A stretch of 64,000 nucleotides of DNA, taken from assembly GCF_021044425.1 (NCBI RefSeq), contig NZ_JAJNEC010000004.1, positions 682,001 through 746,000 of the forward strand, in the 5' to 3' direction. Under the pieces are notes generated by a model, which did no database searches, was not told the DNA's origin, and saw only the letters and a program-made list of their open reading frames with translations. This document shows positions 17,925-25,990 of the stretch, piece after piece. This DNA comes from Niabella pedocola. GTDB lineage: Bacteria; Bacteroidota; Bacteroidia; Chitinophagales; Chitinophagaceae. The position numbers and the translations under genes are program-made. Each line of letters starts with the position of its first letter. Within the stretch, counting starts at the first letter, position 1.

Positions 17925-19151
17925 TTATTTAAAAAATAACTCTTTGATATTGATCACCGCCAGTACCAGTAACATCAGCAGCCCGATGCCGGCCACCACT
18001 TTTGTCAGCGGCGTATTTACATAGCGACCCATTATATTGCGATCGCTGGAGATGCTGAACATGGCAATGCCAATAAATGGTACTACCAGTATGGTTACAC
18101 TCTGTGCAAGCACGATCAATTCCAGCGGCGCACCGTCAAACCGCAATGCCACAAAAGCGCCGATAACCATTACCAGGGCAATCAGTACCCGTACAATATT
18201 AGAACTCAGCTGTCCTTTATATCCCAATGCATCTCCCAGCAGGGTGCCCCCCACCGATGCATTTCCGATCAGCGAAGAAAAGGAGGCCCCAAATAACCCG
18301 ATCAGAAAGAGATGGGCCGCATATTCGCCAAATAAGGGCGCCAGTGTTTTAGACATATCCGTTGCCTTGGTTACCACCACTCCTGCGGGGTGTAAAACGG
18401 AAGCCGCACATATCAATACAATGCTGGCCATAATACCCAGGATCAGAATGCCCGGAAGGCTGTCCGAAGGCTTTTGGTTCAGATCGGGCGATAAGCGCCG
18501 CCGTTCCTGAACCATGTATGACTGATATAAAGCACCAACGATCGAAAATGCGGAAGCAAATAATGCAATCACCAATCCTAAAGAGCCCTCGGGCAATGTA
18601 GGAACCAGTCCGCCTATGATACCACCGGCAGATGGTTTTGCTAAAAAGAAGGTAACAATAAACGAACCCAGCATGATCACGATCAGTAAGATCATCACTT
18701 TCTCAAGGATCTTATAAAACCCTTTAAAGAATAATAAGGCAATGCCCAGTACGTTGGCAAGCAGGATCCACACCTTAGCACTTACACCGGTGGTTTCCGC
18801 CAGTGAAATCCCTACCCCGGTTGAATTGCCCGCCTGAAAAGAAGCCGTAACAAAAAAAACGCCGATCCCTGCCAATATGGATACCGGTTTCCCCCACCGT
18901 TCCTTGACCAGCGATAAAAACGACCGGTCTGTAGCCAGCGCAATCCGGGAAGCCATGCTTGTAAATACCGCCATAAAAAAAATAGCCACCACAATGGCCC
19001 AAAGCAAATCATACCCATATGCTGCCCCCAGTTTTGAGGTGATGGTCATTTTGCTGGGCCCAAAAACCAATGCGGCCGTAATAATGCCCGGACCTAATAC
19101 CTGTAATAACCGGCCAGATCCCCGGCGGCTTCCCTTATCGTTATTTCCCAT
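17925..19151 (-). CDS. Nramp-fold membrane transporter lacking the metal motifs
   Basis: This is a polytopic membrane protein with about 11 transmembrane segments and the Nramp-like LGPGIITAAL opening (residues 19-28 in this numbering). The first-helix DPGN motif of metal-transporting Nramp proteins reads GPSK here, and the sixth-helix MPHN position reads IVGA before LYQSYMVQER. The residues that bind Mn2+ or Fe2+ are therefore missing, and another substrate is likely. I chose the ATG at 19151; a TTG at 19190 would add 13 residues. It heads the minus-strand catabolic operon and shares its upstream region, with phased TTGCG half-sites, with GH20. A role in uptake of an operon metabolite is inference. 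Confidence 0.8.
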   Translation of the reverse strand: MGNNDKGSRRGSGRLLQVLGPGIITAALVFGPSKMTITSKLGAAYGYDLLWAIVVAIFFMAVFTSMASRIALATDRSFLSLVKERWGKPVSILAGIGVFFVTASFQAGNSTGVGISLAETTGVSAKVWILLANVLGIALLFFKGFYKILEKVMILLIVIMLGSFIVTFFLAKPSAGGIIGGLVPTLPEGSLGLVIALFASAFSIVGALYQSYMVQERRRLSPDLNQKPSDSLPGILILGIMASIVLICAASVLHPAGVVVTKATDMSKTLAPLFGEYAAHLFLIGLFGASFSSLIGNASVGGTLLGDALGYKGQLSSNIVRVLIALVMVIGAFVALRFDGAPLELIVLAQSVTILVVPFIGIAMFSISSDRNIMGRYVNTPLTKVVAGIGLLMLLVLAVINIKELFFK

Positions 19152-19245
19152 AATTAAAATAGATTTCAGCTGTGTTTCTACACTTTGCAATCATTCAATA
19201 CCCTTTAAAAAACGAATATAAAAAATAATTTGACACTTGAGTATT

Positions 19246-19288
19246 TTTTGCGTATTTTTATTTGAAAAAACCGCATACAAAACGCAAA
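19246..19288. promoter_or_regulatory. Phased TTGCG half-site array between the Nramp-type and GH20 genes
   Basis: A TTTTTTGCG half-site (GCG at 19250) is followed by AAAAACCGCA (CGC at 19272) and AAAACGCAAA (CGC at 19283). The offsets of 22 and 33 bp equal two and three 11-bp turns. The same three-site pattern with identical spacing precedes MurQ. On the plus strand TTG (19238-19240), about 19 bases and TATTTG (near 19260-19265) could form a promoter, which would fit a GH20 start at 19337. Confidence 0.65.
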
Positions 19289-19336
19289 TCAGCTTGTCAT
19301 AACGGCAATTGCGTGCCATTGACCCCAAAACGGATT

Positions 19337-21214
19337 ATGAATAAAGTATTTCCTGCCCTTATACTCCTGCTTTTTACCACGTTTGCCCATGCGCAAACCA
19401 GTCATTTTTCAGCTATTATACCGTATCCCGCCTCCGTAACAACCCGTCCGGGCCAATTTTTGGTGAACAGTAAAACGGTCCTCCTTTATAATTCGGAAGA
19501 AGCAAAGCGTATAGCAGGACTTTATAATGAATTCCTGCTCCAGGCCGCCGGATTCCGGTTGGCCGTTAAAAAAGCCGCAAACCAGCATTTATCCGGTTAC
19601 AGCAATGCCATTATCCTAAACGCTGAAGCAGGGGCGTCTGAGGGTTATCAAATGACCATCAGTCCCGGCTACATACAATTAAAAGGAGCCGGCGCCGGAA
19701 CTTTTTATGCCATACAGAGCCTCATACAGCTATCAAAGTTTACCGGCACCAGGGAAATCCAAATACCCGCGGGCACCATCACAGATACCCCAAGATTTGG
19801 GTACCGGGGGATGCACCTGGATGTGGCCCTGCATCTCTTCCCTTTTGAATTCCTTAAGAAGTTTATTGACCTGATGGCGCAGTACAAACTGAATACTTTT
19901 CACTGGCATTTGACGGAAGACCAGGGCTGGCGGCTGGAAATAAAAAAATATCCCAAACTCACTCAGGAAGGTGCCTGGCGTGCACAAACCCTGCTGGGAA
20001 GCGCACAGGATGTTCCCATGGGTTACGACAGTATTCCACACGGAGGGTTTTACAGCCGGCAACAGGTAAAAGAACTGGTACGGTACGCGGCAGACCGGTA
20101 TATTACCATTATACCGGAAATAGAGATGCCCGGGCATTGCATATCGGCATTGGTCGCCTACCCCGAGCTCGCCTGCGGGGATCACCCGGGTCCTTTCAAA
20201 ACCATTGAAAGCTGGGGCATTTATGAGGATGTATTTTGCGCCGGCAAAGAATCGACCTTTACTTTCCTGGAAAACGTATTAACCGAAGTAATGGAACTGT
20301 TCCCGTCAAAATACATTCATATCGGTGGGGATGAAGTGCCCAAAACCCGGTGGAAAACCTGTAAATACTGTCAAAAACGCATTCAGGATAACCACCTCAA
20401 AGACGAACATGAGTTGCAAAGCTATTTTATACAACGTATTGAGAAATTTGTAAACAGCAAAGGACGGTCCATTATCGGCTGGGATGAAATTCTCGAAGGC
20501 GGACTGGCTCCCAATGCCATCGTGATGAGCTGGCGGGGGGAAAAAGGCGGAATTGCTGCCGCACAGCAAAACCACCAGGTGATTATGGCGCCCAATGACT
20601 ATATCTATTTTGATCATTACCAGGCCAAACCGGCGCAGGAGCCGCTTGGCTTTCCGGGTTTTAATCCCCTGAATAAAGTATATGATTATAACCCTGCCCC
20701 GGATGCCCTAACAGCAGCACAAAAAAAGTACATCATGGGCGCCGAAGCCTGTGTATGGACCGAGTATATGGCTACGCCCGCAAAAGTGGAATACATGATC
20801 CTGCCGCGGATGCTGGCCTTTGCGGAAGGTTGCTGGACGCCGGTGGCCCAAAAACAATACAAATCATTCCTGGAAGACCGGCTTCCCCTGCATTTAGGGG
20901 CCATTGACCAGAAAAACGATACCCATTTTTTTGTTCCCATGGCCATTGGGGCGGAAGACGACCGGGTATTTCAGGGAAAAAGCTTTACGGTAAGCTTAAA
21001 ACCAGCAGTAAAAGGCGCCCGTATCTTCTATACACTGGACAATACGGAACCGAGGGAAACCGATTACCGCTACGCCCAACCCATTGTTATAAAAGTACCG
21101 GATGGAGAAAAAAGGATATTAAAAACGATCGTTATTACCGCATCCGGCAAACGCAGTGCCATCAGTAAAACCACTTATATCAATACACGCCAGTCTCCGC
21201 TCCTGTTGCGGTAA
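19337..21214 (+). CDS. GH20 beta-N-acetylhexosaminidase
   Basis: This 625-aa secreted enzyme removes terminal beta-GlcNAc or GalNAc by substrate-assisted catalysis. A signal peptide ends near AHAQ (residue 20). A GH20b alpha/beta domain (about 25-150) precedes the catalytic barrel, which contains TFHWHLTEDQGWR (188-199) and the catalytic pair Asp332-Glu333 in HIGGDEVPKTRW. A C-terminal chitobiase-type beta domain follows (FYTLDNTEPRE). I chose the ATG at 19337 because it places the signal peptide at the start; an in-frame TTG at 19262 lies inside the operator array. It is preceded by the phased half-site array and followed by MurQ after 110 bp. It would supply free amino sugar in the periplasm. 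Confidence 0.95.
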   Translation: MNKVFPALILLLFTTFAHAQTSHFSAIIPYPASVTTRPGQFLVNSKTVLLYNSEEAKRIAGLYNEFLLQAAGFRLAVKKAANQHLSGYSNAIILNAEAGASEGYQMTISPGYIQLKGAGAGTFYAIQSLIQLSKFTGTREIQIPAGTITDTPRFGYRGMHLDVALHLFPFEFLKKFIDLMAQYKLNTFHWHLTEDQGWRLEIKKYPKLTQEGAWRAQTLLGSAQDVPMGYDSIPHGGFYSRQQVKELVRYAADRYITIIPEIEMPGHCISALVAYPELACGDHPGPFKTIESWGIYEDVFCAGKESTFTFLENVLTEVMELFPSKYIHIGGDEVPKTRWKTCKYCQKRIQDNHLKDEHELQSYFIQRIEKFVNSKGRSIIGWDEILEGGLAPNAIVMSWRGEKGGIAAAQQNHQVIMAPNDYIYFDHYQAKPAQEPLGFPGFNPLNKVYDYNPAPDALTAAQKKYIMGAEACVWTEYMATPAKVEYMILPRMLAFAEGCWTPVAQKQYKSFLEDRLPLHLGAIDQKNDTHFFVPMAIGAEDDRVFQGKSFTVSLKPAVKGARIFYTLDNTEPRETDYRYAQPIVIKVPDGEKRILKTIVITASGKRSAISKTTYINTRQSPLLLR

Positions 21215-21260
21215 CGACTGCCGGAATAAAAAACCACAAAAAAGCATTCAAAATGGACTA

Positions 21261-21301
21261 TTTGCGTATATTCGCAATAAATTAACGCACAAAAACCGCA
21301 C
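21261..21301 (+). promoter_or_regulatory. Phased TTGCG half-site array upstream of murQ
   Basis: TTTGCG (GCG at 21264), ACGCAC (CGC at 21286) and AACCGCA (CGC at 21297) repeat the 0/22/33-bp layout seen upstream of GH20. An additional CGCAA (CGC at 21273) makes an inverted repeat with the first half-site (TTGCG, six bases, CGCAA). A TATATTCG -7-like box overlaps it, but I found no clear -33 element. The array ends 24 bp before the MurQ start. Confidence 0.6.
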
Positions 21302-21324
21302 ACCTCACCGATAAAACGATTTAC

Positions 21325-22152
21325 ATGCAGAATAGAATAACAGAACAGCCATCCAACTACAGGGACCTTGAAAAAAAAACAATTGAAGAACTAACCAAGC
21401 TTATCAATACGGAAGATAAAAGCGTGGCCCCGGCTGTTGAAAAAGTGTTGCCCCGGATCAATGCGCTTATAGAAGTGATCGTAGCGAAAATAACCAATGG
21501 CGGAAGACTGTTTTATGTAGGTGCCGGCAGCAGCGGGCGTTTATCCGTTTTAGATGTGATTGAGCTGCCAACCACTTATGGTGTTGCACCCGATCTATTC
21601 CAGGTGATCCTTGCAGGAGGTGTAGACCGGCTGGTAGAAGCCCGTGAAGAAATGGAAGACGACAAAAATGAAGCCTGGGAAAAACTGGAAGCGAACGGCA
21701 TCAGCAAAAAAGATATCGTGGTGGGCATCTCCGCCAGCGGCACCACTCCTTTTGTACTGGCGGCACTTGCCCGGTGCAGAAAAGAAAATATTGATACGGG
21801 CTGCATCGTAAGCAATCCGGACAGTCCGATTGCAGCACAGGCGGTTTACCCGGTAGAGGTAATCACCGGACCGGAATTTATAACCGGCAGTACCCGTATG
21901 AAATGTGCCACGGCCCACAAGATGATCTTTGACATGATCAGCACCACCACCATGGTGCGCCTGGGCCGGATCATCGACAACCAGATGGTCAATGTAAAAC
22001 TTATCAATCATAAAATTACCGACAGGGCTACAAAAATGCTCATGCGACTGGGGAATATTAACGACTATGATACTGCAAAAGAACTCCTGTTCCAGAACGG
22101 CAGTGTGCAAAATGCGCTCAAGTCGCTAAACCCTGATAATTATCCAGCATAA
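21325..22152 (+). CDS. murQ: N-acetylmuramic acid 6-phosphate etherase
   Basis: This 275-aa cytoplasmic SIS-domain enzyme is expected to cleave the lactyl ether of MurNAc-6-phosphate to GlcNAc-6-phosphate and D-lactate. The family motifs are YVGAGSSGRLSVLD (64-77), IELPTTYG with the probable catalytic Glu80, GISASGTTPFV and TGSTRMKCATA. It is somewhat shorter than the roughly 300-aa enterobacterial MurQ, mainly at the C-terminal end. It is followed by a sugar permease (45-bp gap). A BadF-type kinase able in principle to make its substrate is encoded at 51494. Assignment to MurQ rather than a related SIS protein is strong, but an altered ether-sugar substrate cannot be excluded. Confidence 0.92.
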   Translation: MQNRITEQPSNYRDLEKKTIEELTKLINTEDKSVAPAVEKVLPRINALIEVIVAKITNGGRLFYVGAGSSGRLSVLDVIELPTTYGVAPDLFQVILAGGVDRLVEAREEMEDDKNEAWEKLEANGISKKDIVVGISASGTTPFVLAALARCRKENIDTGCIVSNPDSPIAAQAVYPVEVITGPEFITGSTRMKCATAHKMIFDMISTTTMVRLGRIIDNQMVNVKLINHKITDRATKMLMRLGNINDYDTAKELLFQNGSVQNALKSLNPDNYPA

Positions 22153-22197
22153 TCCATTTTTAATACAATCAAAAAACGCAACCGATAATTACAACAT

Positions 22198-23478
22198 ATG
22201 CCCAGTCAAACTTTAACGATGGCTCCGGTTCAACAACAATCGATCAAAAGGTCGCTGATCATTATCGGCCTTTTATTTTCGGTGTTCGGCTTTGTAACCT
22301 GGCTGAGCTCCGTATTGATCCCATACCTGAAATTAGCCTGCGAGCTGAACAATGCACAGGCGTACCTGGTAGCGTTTGCGCTGTATATCTCTTATTTTGT
22401 AATGGCGCTTCCGGGAGCGTGGATCTTAAAGAAAACCGGTTTTAAGAAGGGCATCTCGCTGGGATTGATCATTATGGCCGTTGGCTCGCTGATTTTTGTA
22501 CCTGCGGCCATGTCCCGCACCTATTCCGTTTTCTTAACAGGGTTATTTGTACAGGGTGCCGGGCTTTCTATTTTACAAACGGCATCCAATCCTTATGTAA
22601 CTATTTTAGGTCCCCGGAAAACAGCCGCCAAGCGAATCAGTATTATGGGCATCTGCAACGGAGTGGCGGGCATTATCGCCCCTATCATCCTGGGCTCCGT
22701 TATTTTAAATGACACCGATGCCATCAGCGAAAACATTGCACAACTGGATGCTGCCACAAAACTGGCCGAGCTCAACGCATTGGCACACCGGGTGATCCTT
22801 CCATACATCATCATGGCTGTGGTCCTTTTAATACTGGCGCTGCTGGTGCATTACTCCGGTCTTCCGGAAGTGGAGGAAGAACAGGAAGCAACGGATACAA
22901 CAGCCGCCGCCAACAATAAAAAATCCATCTTCCAGTTCCCGCATCTCTTAATCGGCGCCTTCACCCTTTTTCTTTATGTGGGGGTAGAAGTCATTTCAGG
23001 TAATACCATCATTGACTATGGATCTTACCAGGGTATTCCCATGGTAACCGCAAAATTTTTTACCAGCATGACCTTAACAGCCATGCTCATCGGGTACTTA
23101 ATTGGTATCATCAGCATGCCCAAATACCTGTCGCAGGAAAAGGCGTTGCAGTATTCGGCAATAGCAGGTATCGTTTTTCTCTTATGCGCCCTGTTTACAA
23201 CCGGCTATTTATCTGTACTGTTCATTGCCCTGCTGGGACTGGCCAATGCCCTTATGTGGCCGGCAATATGGCCGCTGGCCATTTCGAACCTGGGCCGTTT
23301 CACCAAGATCGGGTCGTCACTGCTGATCATGAGCATCTGCGGCGGCGCTTTACTGCCACTGGTATACGGGCATTTTGCCGATATTTCCAATCCCCAGAAA
23401 GCCTACTGGGTGGTAGCACCCTGTTATTTAATGATCCTTTATTATTCCCTCCGGGGTTATAAAATACGCACACAATAA
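22198..23478 (+). CDS. MFS sugar permease, FHS (FucP/glucose-galactose) family
   Basis: This 426-aa permease has 12 predicted helices and the FHS signature near ALYISYFVMALPGAWI and GLSILQTASNPYVTILGP. The family imports neutral sugars with H+ or Na+. Position between MurQ and an aminotransferase in one transcript suggests it brings an amino sugar, such as GlcNAc or MurNAc, across the inner membrane. A long cytoplasmic loop rich in acidic residues (EVEEEQEATD) separates the two six-helix halves. Substrate assignment rests on context only. Confidence 0.88.
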   Translation: MPSQTLTMAPVQQQSIKRSLIIIGLLFSVFGFVTWLSSVLIPYLKLACELNNAQAYLVAFALYISYFVMALPGAWILKKTGFKKGISLGLIIMAVGSLIFVPAAMSRTYSVFLTGLFVQGAGLSILQTASNPYVTILGPRKTAAKRISIMGICNGVAGIIAPIILGSVILNDTDAISENIAQLDAATKLAELNALAHRVILPYIIMAVVLLILALLVHYSGLPEVEEEQEATDTTAAANNKKSIFQFPHLLIGAFTLFLYVGVEVISGNTIIDYGSYQGIPMVTAKFFTSMTLTAMLIGYLIGIISMPKYLSQEKALQYSAIAGIVFLLCALFTTGYLSVLFIALLGLANALMWPAIWPLAISNLGRFTKIGSSLLIMSICGGALLPLVYGHFADISNPQKAYWVVAPCYLMILYYSLRGYKIRTQ

Positions 23479-23496
23479 CATTGAAAACAACTTGCC

Positions 23497-24849
23497 ATGA
23501 ACAAAAAACAATACTCCCGTAGAAAATTTATTTCTGTATTATCTGCCAGCTCGGCAGCGCTTACCATTCCTGCCGTGGTATCAGCCGGACCACATCTTAA
23601 AGCCAGTGCCGCAAAGCTGGCGGTAAGCGGTGGTGCACCGGTAAGAACGCAGCCCTGGCCCCACTGGCCCAATATGATCGTTGACGACAATATGATCGCC
23701 AATATCACCGCCACCACAAAAAGCGGCGCCTGGAGCCGGATCAGCAACCCGGTGAATGGCACGGTAGCCACTTTTGAAAAAAAATACGCCGAACTTACCG
23801 GCGCAAAATATTGTGTGGGAACCGGGTCCGGAACGCAGGCCCTGGGCGTTTGTGTAGACGCGTTGAATATTCAGCCCGGCGATGAAATCATTACCTCCTC
23901 TTATACCGATTTCGGTACCATTTCCGCCATACTCGCCGCAAGAGCGCTTCCGATATTTGCCGACCTGGACTACCGGAGTTACCAGATCGATCCGGCAGCC
24001 GTTGCTCAAAAGATCACTCCAAACACCAAAGCGATCATGCCGGTGCATATCATGGGCTCCGCCTGTAATATGGACGCCATCATGGCGGTAGCCAACAAGC
24101 ATAATATTCCGGTAATTGAAGATGCCTGCCAGGCAAACTTTGCCAAATATAAAGGCCGCCAGTTAGGAACCATCGGTCAGCTGGGATGTTTCAGCTTCCA
24201 GGGCAGCAAACAAATCGCCGCCGGTGAAGGTGGTGCAGTCATCGGCAATGATGATATGTTGATGGATAAGGTATATACCGTACAAAATCACGGCACCAAT
24301 AAAAAGGGACAAAATACCACCATCGGCCAAAAAATGCGGATGAACGAATTTGAAGGCAGCATCATCCTGTCGCAACTCGACAAAGCCCTTGAACGCTTTG
24401 AAAAACGCAATGAAAATGCCAACTACCTGAGCAGCAAAATAAAAAAGATTCCCGGTCTTACGCCACAGTTCCAGTATGAAGGATCGAACAGCTCCGGCTA
24501 TTATTTATACGCTTTCACCTACGACAAAAAGTTTTTCAACAACGCAGACCGGCAGGTATTTCTTAAAGCACTGAATGCCGAGGGAATACCGGCAAGCGGT
24601 TATATCAAAGGGATGCAGCACGATTTGTGGGCCACCAATATTTTAGAACTGGGGAATTATAAAAAGAATTATACAAAACAACAGATCAAACTTTTTAAAG
24701 ACAGCCTGGTACTGCCTTCCTGCGACAGGGTAACAGAGACCGTTGTGGTGATCAGCGCCGGGGCGATTTTACTGGGTACAAAAGCGGATATGGATGACAT
24801 TATTAATGCATTGGAAAAGATATACAACAACAGAAACAGCCTTTCCTGA
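23497..24849 (+). CDS. DegT/DnrJ/EryC1-family aminotransferase with Tat-type signal
   Basis: This 450-aa PLP enzyme is a paralogue of the one at 12897-14237. It has a Tat-type leader (YSRRKFISVL, residues 6-15) and the DegT-fold motifs GTGSGTQAL (108-116), VIEDACQANF with Asp209, and SFQGSKQIAAGEGG with the PLP lysine at 238. It follows the permease gene by 18 bp and precedes an amidohydrolase by 24 bp. Two exported members of this fold in opposite operons suggest that amination or deamination of a periplasmic keto-sugar is part of the pathway, but no cofactor supply is visible. A non-catalytic role is possible. Confidence 0.88.
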   Translation: MNKKQYSRRKFISVLSASSAALTIPAVVSAGPHLKASAAKLAVSGGAPVRTQPWPHWPNMIVDDNMIANITATTKSGAWSRISNPVNGTVATFEKKYAELTGAKYCVGTGSGTQALGVCVDALNIQPGDEIITSSYTDFGTISAILAARALPIFADLDYRSYQIDPAAVAQKITPNTKAIMPVHIMGSACNMDAIMAVANKHNIPVIEDACQANFAKYKGRQLGTIGQLGCFSFQGSKQIAAGEGGAVIGNDDMLMDKVYTVQNHGTNKKGQNTTIGQKMRMNEFEGSIILSQLDKALERFEKRNENANYLSSKIKKIPGLTPQFQYEGSNSSGYYLYAFTYDKKFFNNADRQVFLKALNAEGIPASGYIKGMQHDLWATNILELGNYKKNYTKQQIKLFKDSLVLPSCDRVTETVVVISAGAILLGTKADMDDIINALEKIYNNRNSLS

Positions 24850-24873
24850 TCCGCTCAATCATTGTAATTACTT

Positions 24874-25854
24874 ATGACAAAAGAAAAATCAACCCGAAGA
24901 GATTTCATAAAGCGGTCGTCTGTCTTGAGTGCCGGTCTTTTTACATTGGCGTCCGTAAAAGGAGACCTCTGGCAACAGGCCCCAAAATCCCAGGCCGGCA
25001 AATGGATCATCGACATACACCAGCATACCGATTATGCAGACCGGAGTAACGATGCGTTACTAGCCCATCAAAAAACAATGGGTGTTACCCACACCGTGCT
25101 CCTCCCCTCCGGCCACCCGGTAAGCATGGGTTCTACACATTATGGCGTTTCAAACGGGCTGCAGGCAAAGGCAACGCCCAACGAAGCCTGTTATCAGGTG
25201 GCCCAGCAGCACAAAGGCCACTATTTTTTTGGCGCCAATGAAGTACCCGATGCACCGGGCGCAGTAAAAGAAATTGAAAAATATTTAAAGCTGGGCGCCT
25301 GTGTTATCGGTGAGCTAAAGTTTAATATCGATTGCGATTCGAAAGAAATGCAGGCCATTTACAAACTGGCGCAGGACTATGATGTGCCCGTTTTAATCCA
25401 CTTCCAGTATAAAATGTATAACTGGGGATTTGAACGGTTACATAACATGCTTCGCAAGTACAAGAAGGTAAACTTCATCGGGCATGCACAAACATGGTGG
25501 GCCAATATTGATAAAAATCACAGCAACCAGAATATCCTCTATCCCACCGGAAAGGTTACCCCAGGGGGGATGACGGATATGCTGCTCACCCGGTATGATA
25601 ATGTGTATGGCGACCTCTCTGCCGGATCGGGCCTGGCAGCAATGACCCGCGATGAAGACTTTACAAGATCGTTCTTAAAGCGCCACCAGGATAAACTGAT
25701 CTATGGCAGCGATTGCTCGGATTCTGTTGGAACAGGCAAAGCCTGTACCGGCTGGCAGGCCATAGAGGCCATTAAAAAACTCTCCCCGGATAAAAATGCC
25801 GAGCGAAAAATGTTCTTCGACAATGCCAACCGGCTATTCAAGTTAAAATTATAA
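24874..25854 (+). CDS. Amidohydrolase-family metal-dependent hydrolase, Tat-type signal
   Basis: This 326-aa TIM-barrel hydrolase has a Tat-type leader (TRRDFIKRSS) and all four expected metal-ligand regions: IIDIHQHTD (HxH), VLIHFQYK, NFIGHAQTW and YGSDCSDS. The last supplies the catalytic Asp. Relatives hydrolyse amides, lactones or decarboxylate aromatic and sugar acids. The complete ligand set suggests it is active, in contrast to two degenerate relatives at 33323 and 35126. It follows the aminotransferase closely and is probably in the long plus-strand transcript. Confidence 0.85.
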   Translation: MTKEKSTRRDFIKRSSVLSAGLFTLASVKGDLWQQAPKSQAGKWIIDIHQHTDYADRSNDALLAHQKTMGVTHTVLLPSGHPVSMGSTHYGVSNGLQAKATPNEACYQVAQQHKGHYFFGANEVPDAPGAVKEIEKYLKLGACVIGELKFNIDCDSKEMQAIYKLAQDYDVPVLIHFQYKMYNWGFERLHNMLRKYKKVNFIGHAQTWWANIDKNHSNQNILYPTGKVTPGGMTDMLLTRYDNVYGDLSAGSGLAAMTRDEDFTRSFLKRHQDKLIYGSDCSDSVGTGKACTGWQAIEAIKKLSPDKNAERKMFFDNANRLFKLKL

Positions 25855-25990
25855 ACGGCTCTATTGGAATATCTATACCGCTTTACAGCAAACCGGCGTA
25901 AAGCATCGCCACAGGAAAACCGGAACCATAACGGTGTGGCTTAAAAAAGTTTTTTATACAATGACGCAACATCTATTCAATAACGTCCGC

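Noticed and set aside
21325..22152. GlmS- or GckR-like SIS protein instead of MurQ
   Set aside because: The GAGSSGRLSVLD, IELPTTYG and TGSTRMK set is specific to the MurQ-type etherase.
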